The translations under genes and the position numbers were made by a program. Source: Cudoniella acicularis (taxonomy: Eukaryota > Ascomycota > Leotiomycetes > Helotiales > Helotiaceae). From it: a DNA stretch of 17,962 nucleotides. Each line of letters opens with the position of its first letter. Within the stretch, counting starts at the first letter, position 1. The notes under the pieces are model-generated. The model was not told the origin of the DNA and searched no databases. It worked only from the letters and a program-made list of their open reading frames with translations. The DNA is taken from the NCBI GenBank assembly GCA_013054445.1, contig JAAMPI010001200.1, positions 1 to 17,962 of the forward strand, given 5' to 3'. Of the stretch, positions 10,386-17,962 are shown in pieces.

Positions 10386-11400
10386 AAATCTCGAGGAGAG
10401 GGCCGCAACCATTCCTGATAGCAGATTTTGTGTTACCAGGAAAGCTATCTGTAGATGCGAGCCCGAAGCAGCTATTTTCTCGAGCGAGGTCAACGATCGT
10501 TGCAATTTTGAGTAGCCGTAACGGGCGTGAAGAGCGTGTGACACTGTAAAATCAGGAATTGAAGTGTGAAAGACACGCCGGATCGAAGTGAGTGGTCTCG
10601 GAGCATCTTCTCATATATCCCGGCAAGCCCACCTGGGAGCCTTTCTATGGCTTCTTGAATGAACGCTAACTCGGTAGTCTCTGCCTGAAGTAGGTCGTCT
10701 AACATTAAACGAGCAAAGAGAAAGAGGCCTTGGGACTTCCTGCACACAGCCTGCCGTATCAATAGCCTTAATTCTTGTGGGATTCCTGTACGACTTAAGC
10801 GCTCATCGCTGTAAACGGAAATATCGATATCAATGAAGCGCGGTCTGAGATTAACTTTCAGAACGCTTTTGCGTTCGAAAGTTACATTGATTTGAGGCAA
10901 TGGTCGACTTGTGACGATAACTTTAATAGGAGACGTTGATCCCAACTGAATAGGTTGTCAAATGAAGGCCTCGTTACCAGTATCCATCTCACCGAGCGCA
11001 TCCACGACACAATACACTTGCGGAAGGCTTGAAAGGGCAACAAGCAGTAAATTCTAGAGTTCGTCAAACGCGAGGCTATCTAGATTTCGTCGGCTATCCA
11101 ATAGATTTTCCAACTTGGATTGTAGAAGGGGACTGTATTGAAGCAGCTGTGACATCCAGCCCCGAACCAACGATTGAGGTGTTTGTTTCGTGGTGATAAT
11201 CTGACGAAAGAAGAAATATAGCACGGGTGTGGACGAAATCGATGCCAATTGAGAGATGAGTTTGGCAGCGATAACCGAGGCCGCGACCCCTTTGACAAGC
11301 AGAGCACCGTGATCAGATCCATGAAACCATTTCTGATAATCATCCTCCTTCAGAACCCACTTGCCGGTGCTGGGTGTGCACGATGCTAAATGTTTCCTGT
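10386..11400 (-). other. degenerate NACHT module within the pseudogene
   Basis: In order on the minus strand: LLVKGVAASVIAAKLISQL (about 11300-11245), where related proteins have a GxPGxGKS P-loop between VKG and the helix SVIAAKL; YFFFRQ; the Walker-B-like VYCVVDALGEMD (about 11010-10985), where DALDE is usual; KVIVTSRPLP, the sensor region; GLFLFARLMLDDLL; and VTRSSRPLRLLKIATIV. Order and spacing fit a fungal NACHT ATPase. The lysine and Ser/Thr of the P-loop are absent, and one acidic Walker B residue is Gly. The module also carries two nonsense codons and a frameshift. Confidence 0.8.
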
Positions 11401-13489
11401 ACTCGCTAGATTCCGCATCGCAAGCCGTGGGTTTGAGCCACTGTTGGATTAGCTGAAGACATTTAGTAGATTGAGGTAGCAATCCCGCCGCGTTGAAGTT
11501 GACGATATCTTGATCTCCTAGGACGACGAAGTCCAGATCTTGTTCGCCTGAAGACATTTTGTGTAGGAATTGTTGCTCTTGGCGTAGGAGATTCTGGGTC
11601 GCGAAGATGTTGCACGCGATTTATTTGGCTCCTAGTGGCTTAGAGGAAGCCCGTGAAGAGACGAGATGGGCGCGAGGAAGCGCCTCAGACGCGTCGAGTC
11701 ATTGTTAGGCAGCATCATCTTTTGAGATTTTGACATGAAGGATGTTGATGTTGCGGGGGTACCTGCGTAGGAGTGTGCCGCGACACAGAAATAGCAAGAG
11801 CAGTGACTTAGCAGCACGTGAAGTATACTTAGGTACACTTCCTTTGCGACCGCAACTTGATTATTCTAGAATATATAAATAAAGTAGAGCCTGATTTCAA
11901 TATAGCTTATTAGATTACCTTTTCACTGATTTAACAGTATTAAATGCATTAGTGATCTTGACAACTTGCCGCGCGCAAGGCCAGATAGGCACGTGATTTG
12001 ATAGCTGGGACAACACTTGAGGCCTGCGACTATACAGGTAAGAGAAGAAGGATGGAGTATAGGTGTTGAGGAAGAGAGCTGGATAAAGCCTCGAAATACC
12101 CTGAAATTAAGATATATTAAATAAATTTAAGAATAAAAAATTAATATCAATATATAGAGACAGAGGCGAGAACACTGAAACAATTTTGTGTTTAGAAGAA
12201 GGGCTAGAACGGCTTATAACTTTTGATTCCTCTGAAGTCAGCAAGTATAAATGTATAAGCTGTGGAGGAAAAACCGAGCCAGGAGGTGGGCAGTGGAAAC
12301 CCTAATCATTGCTTCCTTACTTACTCTAGAGATCTCGAACCTTGAAGTGATTGAAAAACTCATAAACTCCGAAAATGCCGGCTTACTATAACATACCTAG
12401 GAATTCAATGTAACCTCGGACCCTATATGCAGGAACGGGATCAATTCGGACGATATGTGCTCCTTCGGCAGTGCGGCTGAGTCCTACCTTCCTGATGCCG
12501 ATACCAGCTTCCCGAAACTGATATATGCTTAAGGTTACCGATGCACATACCTTAACTCTTGCTTTTCAGATCCCCTTTTTGGTGGGACAATGTATAACTT
12601 TGGAAATAAGGATTTCGATCCTATTCGCACGTCGTGCTGCTGGAGCAAATATGGAAGCTGAATCGCTATTATTGGCATCCTTTTGGCCATGGTTGAATAG
12701 AAGCGGTCGGACCAAAAGAGCTGAGGGAGAAGGTGCCACAAAGACGGCTCGAATCAGTCCAAGCTGGAAAAGGCCTTCTCTAAGTGTGTAGTAAGAATGG
12801 GAATAGCGATGTATGCAAGGCTGCAACCTGGGTTTTCGGCTGCAAGACGAGGATTGTTGAAGGGAGGTAGGCGTTACAATGACAAACTGCTTTCCTCTTT
12901 CGATTGGGTGTCCTTGACTCTCTCTGCCGTGGTGCAGAGTATCTGCAGCTCAATCTTGTGGTCAGGTCGAGATACAGCGTTCCTGTCTTCCTTGGGCACC
13001 CTTTTCAACCTGTTCAGGTATTCTGCGAGATGTGAGCCGAAACAAAGCAACATGCAGCACACAAAGCCACGCCTCACGCCAATCGTGTCAAAGATTGTGT
13101 AGAAGGAACGTTGATAATTGGATCCTCCGGGGTCGCCGGCCACGTAGGTGGAGAGTGGGAGCTGAGGTCTGTTTTTGATCTTGGCGGGACGGTCAAATGG
13201 GCACAGAGTGCAGGATCTCCAGGACCTTATCTCGCAGGATGCATGTATCTTTTGCTGCAGAACCATCAGCGCCTCACTTGTTCTGATGCTGATTGGAGCT
13301 TTCAGCCATGGCGGCCGCAACCGCGGCGCTTGTGCAGCTCAGGAGAAGAAATCCATTCGAGTCTCGTACCCTTCTTGCATGTTCTGTTTTGATCGATGTT
13401 TAGCCTGCAAGCAACACGCTTCAAACTTCACACAATAAACACTTTTCTCGGCCTTGCAGAATCTGATATGTTTCAAAGAGGCGTGTCCC

Positions 13490-13496
13490 TCACGTG
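13490..13496 (+). promoter_or_regulatory. TCACGTG bHLH-type site upstream of choline sulfatase
   Basis: TCACGTG is the core bound by Cbf1 with Met4 at yeast sulfur genes. It sits about 1.26 kb upstream of a sulfur-scavenging gene. Two more copies lie on the opposite strand at 11815-11821 and 11990-11996. The main sulfur regulators of filamentous fungi (Cys3/MetR) use a different site, and the same heptamer also occurs inside the pseudogene, so the functional claim is weak. Confidence 0.2.
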
Positions 13497-14455
13497 CGCC
13501 TCCCGTCATCTGCCCCCCGCGGTCCCAGATTGCCTTTAGGTAAGGTTCCCCAGATTCTCTTGACCCCCACTAGCGACACCAACTCGATTCCTCGACCAAT
13601 CCAGTGGGAGGGAAATTGCGTTTTCAAGCCATCCACGCCCTAACACCATTTTCTGCAGCCAGAGGAGTACAATGACGAGCCGGGGGAAACAATGGGATGA
13701 AGCTTGCATCACAAGGCTGTGAGCAGTGGATTGATGAGCGTTCGTTGGATGGCGCGATCGGATGTCGAGGCTGTAAGAGTCCCTGAATCTGCAAGGCTAC
13801 TAAATCAATGGTACAACTGCAACCTGCCTGATCTCGATAGCGGAAGGATGAGAGGGCGGTGATCCAACTGAAGTCTGAAGAAAGAGAACAATGAATGATG
13901 TGCCGCCTTGCGCTGCAATTGGCAGCCGCAACGTGTCACCTGGCCCAGCCGCACTGTAGTTTTGGTACGGCGGTGTTGTGGCAACTCGGGCTTTCGAAGA
14001 CTCGAGAAAGGATGACGCAGGTATGCCTGGCGTGGTGGATTCTTTACCCGAAAAAGGCAAAGATGAGGTTATTCGCAACTCGCAGATCACGACAACGACA
14101 ACTGACAAGACTACAAATTTTGAACTCAACTCTGAGAGTGCCACAACTTGGCCTGAGTGTGAATTTCAAGGATTTCCCACGAATGCATGAAGTGGGAGAT
14201 ATCACAGAATTTGCGCGGCGTTTCTGGGTGCCTGGCTCCGATGCGACTTCGCCGATAAGGAAGTGCCGGTGGTGCAGGTGCGAAGGGCTCAAGGTCTCAG
14301 ACGAAAGCGGTAAAAGGTCTTCTGCCCACGCCAGAGACCAAAAGCGACAAGCTGATTCCGCAATTTCTCGTGGGATCACAACATCTTGCTCCAGCTGCCC
14401 TCGCACCCCGACGCCCCCTCCCCTCCACATGTATTTCCTTTGTCTTGACCGCCTC

Positions 14456-14501
14456 CCGCTCTTCTCTCTTGCTTCTCTCTTGCTTCTCTCTCTCTCTCTC
14501 C
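14456..14501 (+). promoter_or_regulatory. CT-rich tract with short tandem repeats before choline sulfatase
   Basis: A pyrimidine tract with two copies of GCTTCTCTCTT followed by a run of CT lies about 250-300 bases upstream of the ATG at 14753. Such tracts are common just upstream of transcription starts in filamentous fungi. It is also a simple microsatellite likely to vary in length. Confidence 0.45.
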
Positions 14502-14752
14502 AGAGCGCTTCTTTGCTTCTTCTGTTCAGCCTCATGAATAAAGAATAAGTTATCTCTTCACCCACACTTCTCTATCTGCTCTGCAAACAAACAAACAGGT
14601 CTCCATCCCCACAGCGCCGCATATAGGACGATACCCACAATCCGCGAATTCACTTCGGTCCAGGACTGCACCTCATCTACGACTTCACTTTACGCAGACC
14701 CACAGGCAGCGAAGCGGCAGACGCGACAACCTTCAAGCAATTGAAAAGTCCC

Positions 14753-16517
14753 ATGGCTCCCGATCTCAACTCAGTCCCTCCCTCCCCTCAACAAAAATCC
14801 ACCGCCGTCCACACAATGGAGCCACCTCGACCTGGTATTGCAAAGCAGCCAAATATCCTCTATATCATGGCAGACCAGCTCGCCGCGCCTCTGCTGAAGA
14901 TGCACAATCCGAATTCGCAGATCAAGACACCGAACCTGGACGCGTTAGCAGCGGGTTCCGTCATATTTGACTCGGCATACTGCCCTTCACCTCTTTGTGC
15001 ACCCTCAAGAATGTCTATGGTCTCGGGCCAGCTCCCAGTCAAGATCGGGTCCTACGACAATGCTTGCTCCATCGATCCCAGCACACCTACCTATGCACAC
15101 TATCTGCGAACCGCTGGATACGAGACTACATTGGCGGGCAAGATGCACTTTATTGGGGAACAATTGCACGGCTATGAGAGCAGGTTGACCAGCGACATAT
15201 ACCCAGGTGACTATGGCTGGAATGTCAATTGGGAGGAGCCGGATCGCAGACTCGAATGGTACCACAATGCCAGCTCAATTCTGCAAGCCGGTCCATGTGT
15301 GCGCAGCAACCAGCTCGACTATGACGAGGAGGTCATGTACAAGTAGGTGGCCCGTACTGGTTTAGGCGATCTATGCTAACTGATTCAGGTCCAAGCAATT
15401 CCTCTACGACCACGTCCGCAAGGGTGCCGGTGTTCGTCCTTTCTGCATGACCGTCTCCTTGACTCATCCACATGATCCATACACAATTGAGAAGAAGTAT
15501 TGGGACATGTATGAGGGCGTGAATATTGAACTTCCAGATGTCACTATCCCTCAAGAAGAGCAAGATTCTCACAGCAAGCGCTTGTTGAAAGTCTGTGATA
15601 TCTGGGACCAAAAGTTTACCCCGGAACAAATCAAGAGAGCCAGACGTGCATATTACGGTGCTGTCTCCTATGTTGATGATTGTATTGGTCAACTCTTGCA
15701 AGTCTTGAAGGATTGTCGGTTAGATGAGAACACCATTGTCATTTTCAGTGGCGATCACGGGGATATGCTTGGTGAGCGAGGCTTGTGGTACAAGATGTCT
15801 TACTTTGAGGCTTCAGTTCGAGTTCCTCTTTTGATTCACCACCCCGCATCCTTCAAGCCACATCGTGTCTCAGCCAATGTTTCTACATTGGATATCCTGC
15901 CTACTCTTGTTGATCTCGTCCACACAACCCTCTGGTCCGGCCTTCCAATGGATGGCAATTCTTTGTTACCACATCTCGAGGATCGACCAGGTGGATCTGA
16001 TACCGTTTTTGCTGAGTATTGTGGTGAAGGAACCGTTGCACCGTTGATGATGATTCGTCGTGGTGAATGGAAGTACATCACATGTCCTGCCGATCCGGAT
16101 CAGTTGTATAACCTCCCCGCTGATCCAAAGGAACTTGTCAACCTAGCATCTCTTCCATCCAAGCATCCTCTCGTCACGGTAGAAGTCTCTCAGATTCTAG
16201 CAGATTTCGTCGCAGAAGCTAAGGCAAAATGGGACATGGAGAAGATTACCGCCGATGTTCTCGTTTCTCAACGCCAACGCCGCTTGGTTTGGTCTGCTCT
16301 CAAGCAAGGTCGTTTCACAAGTTGGGATTACAATCCAAATGATGATGGCAGGGAGAAGTATATCCGCTCTCACATCCCACTTGATGATTTGGAGCTGAAG
16401 GCACGATTTCCTCCTGTTGATGCAAAGGGACGGGACATGTATAGTGGACTTGGAGGGCTCGGTGCGGGTGGAATGGGTGGTGTGGTTGTTCCACAAGCTG
16501 GTGCTCATAGCCAGTAG
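14753..16517 (+). CDS. choline sulfatase
   Basis: Exons 14753-15342 and 15389-16517 encode 572 residues. The intron at 15343-15388 has a GTAGGT donor, a GCTAAC branch at 15375-15380 and a CAG acceptor, and it splits a Lys codon (197). The protein is a type I sulfatase. The N-terminal metal site is NILYIMADQ (Asp41). The signature PLCAPSRMSMVSG carries Cys82, the residue converted to formylglycine for catalysis. SLTHPHDPY lies at about 220-228, and the second metal site SGDHGDMLGERGLW has Asp319 and His320. The C-terminal region has the length and motifs of the choline-sulfatase C-terminal extension. The enzyme hydrolyses choline-O-sulfate to choline and sulfate, releasing stored sulfur and osmolyte; it is homologous to bacterial BetC. 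There is no signal peptide, so it should be cytosolic. ATG 14753 gives a start near the family's usual N-terminus. A second in-frame ATG (Met22) is a possible alternative start. No lesions are seen. Confidence 0.95.
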
Positions 16518-17597
16518 GTTTGCTGTGGTTCTCATTCCCTCGACATGTGATTCTTCTTGAAGCTCGTTCTACGACTTTCGACAAAATCGACATGGGATGA
16601 ATTATACCTCTCACAAGTAACCCAGCGGACTCCTCATCGTCTGCTTTCATCCTATCACAGTACTTAGCGACATTGCTCATTCATGATTGATGCATGCATA
16701 TGCATAGCCAGCATCACATTTGCATTGCATTGCATTTTTTTTTTTTATACCAGTAGATGCGTTGCTTCTGGTGGTTATTTGCTTTGTTTTACATTGCGTT
16801 GCAGAATTTGATGATTTAACGGTTTATGGCTTGCAATGATGGGGGGAATCTGCGTTTACGAATTTTCTTGCTTGCTTCAGTGAATCTTGCATTATGGAGG
16901 TTGAGTTGATGGAAGGGAAATTTGCGATTGGGGTGCTACTGATGGGGTGTATTTATGGGACAGTGGTTGGTTAGTTCTTGGGAAGTTTGGTTTGCTTGGT
17001 CGGTCGCTGGTTGGGACCTGGGGGTAAATTGAAAATGGGTTAAGCTCGAGATATAGAAGTACGCGACCATTGGTGGGTGGTGTGTGGCAATATCGAACAA
17101 AATTCAAATTTGTAAATAGAGCTCCAAAAAACATAAATAAAATGTTTCTAAATAGACAAACGTCTCTCTTCTGCTTTCTTCCTGTGTCTAGGTACCTGGT
17201 AGGAGTAAATTGCTTTTATGTTATTAAATTCTTATATATGCTTTTTTTTGTTATTAATATAATAACTAACCACGGTTATCTGATCTCCTTTCTCCCCTCC
17301 CTCCTCTTTCTGCCTGAGTCAATTCCTTAATTACTCGATTATGAATGAGTAGGGAAAAAGCTTTTTTATTCTATTGGTGTAATATCTCTTAAAATGTATA
17401 ATGAATGTACCGGCACTGTATATACTTTTCAAAATTTCTCTATATATGTATCCATCTATTTTTTTTACGTTTCCCTTACACTTCCCCCTTTTCACCTCTC
17501 TATTTTCTTTTCTTTTTTCTTTCTAGGACACTCTCCTCTCCCTGGCTTTGACGTAACGGTATTCACACTCTCTATCTATTCTATGTACAGTACAAGG
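16518..17597. other. intergenic between convergent genes
   Basis: This is the 3' flank of choline sulfatase and of the carboxylesterase on the other strand, which point towards each other. No gene is recognised. The part from about 17100 to 17560 is AT- and T-rich on the plus strand. I see no tRNA-like B box or other RNA signature. Confidence 0.55.
16721..16746 (+). repeat. TGCAT triplet repeat and T-run
   Basis: TGCAT occurs three times in tandem (16721-16735) and runs into a T-tract ending at 16746, about 200 bases past the choline sulfatase stop. TGCAT words are also dense from 16690. It may belong to the 3' UTR or end region; otherwise it is simple sequence. Confidence 0.5.
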
Positions 17598-17962
17598 CTA
17601 CCAAAAGGCGCAAGGCGCGTCATAAATAGCTGGGTCTATGAATGATACTTCTGCTGAGTTGTTTCCGAAGAGTTTCACAAGCGTGTTATTACCAGCTGCA
17701 TCATATATTGGCCAGCCATACTCACTCAACCCCCTCACCGGATCCCTCACAAAAGCCGCCACAGCACCCCTCAAATAAATACCAGCTTTTAGAATTTCGG
17801 AATCCGCAGTGATCTCTCCATACTGCTCTGCTTTTTCGAGTTTAAAAATGAGGGATTGGTCGGAGCCGTGGTAAGGACGAAGCCAACTGTAAGGATTCAC
17901 CTCTTCGAAAGTGCCGTTATATAGATATCTCCAGGTCGGGACGCCTTGTTTTGAGAAATAAG
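17598..17962 (-). CDS. type-B carboxylesterase (COesterase family), C-terminal part only
   Basis: The minus-strand frame is open from the right edge to a TAG at 17598-17600, giving about 120 residues. It reads GVPTWRYLYNGTF, then WLRPYHGSDQSLIF, then AAFVRDPVRGLSEYGWPIYD, and ends with YDAPCAFW. This is the end of the alpha/beta-hydrolase fold of fungal type-B carboxylesterases and lipases. The His of PYHGSD is the expected catalytic histidine; the Ser and Glu/Asp partners lie outside the window. Substrate cannot be told. Such enzymes are often secreted, but the N-terminus is not visible. It converges with choline sulfatase. Confidence 0.88.
   Translation of the reverse strand, partial: YFSKQGVPTWRYLYNGTFEEVNPYSWLRPYHGSDQSLIFKLEKAEQYGEITADSEILKAGIYLRGAVAAFVRDPVRGLSEYGWPIYDAAGNNTLVKLFGNNSAEVSFIDPAIYDAPCAFW

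Larger units (their letters stand above)
6167..11557 (-). pseudogene. NACHT-ankyrin (NLR-like) protein gene, heavily disrupted
   Basis: The ATG at 11557-11555 starts a frame (MSSGEQDLDFVVLGDQDI, then IQQWLKPT and YRKHLAS..TGKW) typical of fungal NACHT-ankyrin proteins. It continues with a NACHT-like core, a TSRPLP motif, a winged-helix-like linker and some 20 ankyrin repeats. The frame is broken by TAG at 11054-11056 and TGA at 10958-10960. Frame changes follow at about 10541-10546, 9774-9780, 9156-9160, 9003-9010, 7982-7993 and 6895-6913. Further stops are TGA at 6257-6259 and TAG at 6224-6226. Homology-like sequence (VGDKGKRSAV..ASENGGILELF) runs on to a final TAG at 6167-6169, the likely ancestral end. 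At each break the protein pattern resumes within a few bases in another frame, which introns cannot explain. Intact relatives are cytoplasmic STAND NTPases linked to non-self recognition in fungi. No separate HeLo, patatin or other effector domain precedes the NACHT part. This copy should make no full-length product, though the 8989-7916 and 7898-6891 segments remain long and open. Confidence 0.88.
11558..14752. other. long region without a recognisable gene
   Basis: No coding region is supported over 3.2 kb. The pseudogene's old promoter would lie at 11558-11900, with small palindromes at 11821-11830 and 11862-11873. The stretch 12100-12160 is AT-rich. Open frames at 12525-13440 and 13800-14565 occur on both strands at once, carry no recognised motifs and mostly begin at non-ATG codons. 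A lineage-specific or non-coding transcript cannot be excluded. The right part is the promoter and 5' UTR of the choline sulfatase gene. Confidence 0.5.

Noticed and set aside
6891..11067. Introns as the cause of the frame changes in the NACHT-ankyrin gene
   Set aside because: At each break the homologous protein pattern continues within a few bases in another frame, leaving no room for an intron, and the nonsense codons sit within conserved motifs.
6167..11557. RIP as the main cause of the pseudogene
   Set aside because: Base composition is not AT-shifted, and most lesions are indels, which RIP does not produce. At least one stop is compatible with a C-to-T change, so a minor role remains possible.
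11821..11873. Perfect palindromes AAGTATACTT and TATTCTAGAATA as operator or transposon ends
   Set aside because: They are short, AT-rich and unpaired with any element boundary or gene start, so chance is enough.
12325..12345. GGTTCGAGATC on the minus strand, resembling a tRNA B box
   Set aside because: No A box, anticodon stem or acceptor pairing is found around it.
12874..13320. 148-codon minus-strand open frame
   Set aside because: It starts at TTG, has no recognised motif, and its only nearby ATG is in another frame that ends after about a dozen codons. It is too weak to call, though an orphan gene is not excluded.
13895..14548. 217-codon plus-strand open frame upstream of choline sulfatase
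   Set aside because: Its C-terminal part is a translation of the CT-rich tract, no domain is recognised, and opposing minus-strand frames of similar length overlap it.

Overview
The window comes from a filamentous ascomycete (Pezizomycotina). The evidence is short introns of 46-62 bp with GT..AG ends and CTAAC/CTGAC-type branch sites, a fungal ApsB/Mto1-type coiled-coil protein, a fungal choline sulfatase, a NACHT-ankyrin (NLR-like) gene and a secreted Thr/Ser-rich protein of a type common in Leotiomycetes and Sordariomycetes. Leotiomycetes is my best guess, but that is inference.

Layout, left to right. (1) 1-2241 (+): the C-terminal 730 residues of an ApsB-like microtubule-organising-centre protein, cut by the left edge, with one intron. 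(2) 2242-3401: intergenic with an AT-rich stretch, ending in a TATA box. (3) 3402-4471 (+): a three-exon gene, reconstructed here from splice signals, for a 315-residue secreted protein of unknown function. (4) 4984-5447 (-): a shrunken remnant of an SMP-30/gluconolactonase-like secreted enzyme whose middle and C-terminus are gone. (5) 6167-11557 (-): a 5.4 kb pseudogene of a NACHT-ankyrin protein, with four in-frame stops, about six frameshifts and a lost Walker A loop. (6) 11558-14752: a long stretch with no recognisable gene, including the choline sulfatase promoter and its CT-rich tract. (7) 14753-16517 (+): an intact choline sulfatase with one intron. (8) 16518-17597: intergenic. (9) 17598-17962 (-): the C-terminal end of a type-B carboxylesterase, cut by the right edge.

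The genes do not form a pathway or an obvious cluster. The pattern is an island of gene decay (about 4.9-11.6 kb) between intact genes. The reading frames of the ApsB-like, secreted-protein and choline sulfatase genes are clean, so the lesions in the two pseudogenes are unlikely to be general sequencing error. I do not see a convincing new multi-gene system. The points most worth a second look are the dead NLR-like gene with its missing P-loop, the internally deleted lactonase remnant, the unannotated-looking three-exon secreted protein, and abrupt strand-composition switches inside coding sequence.
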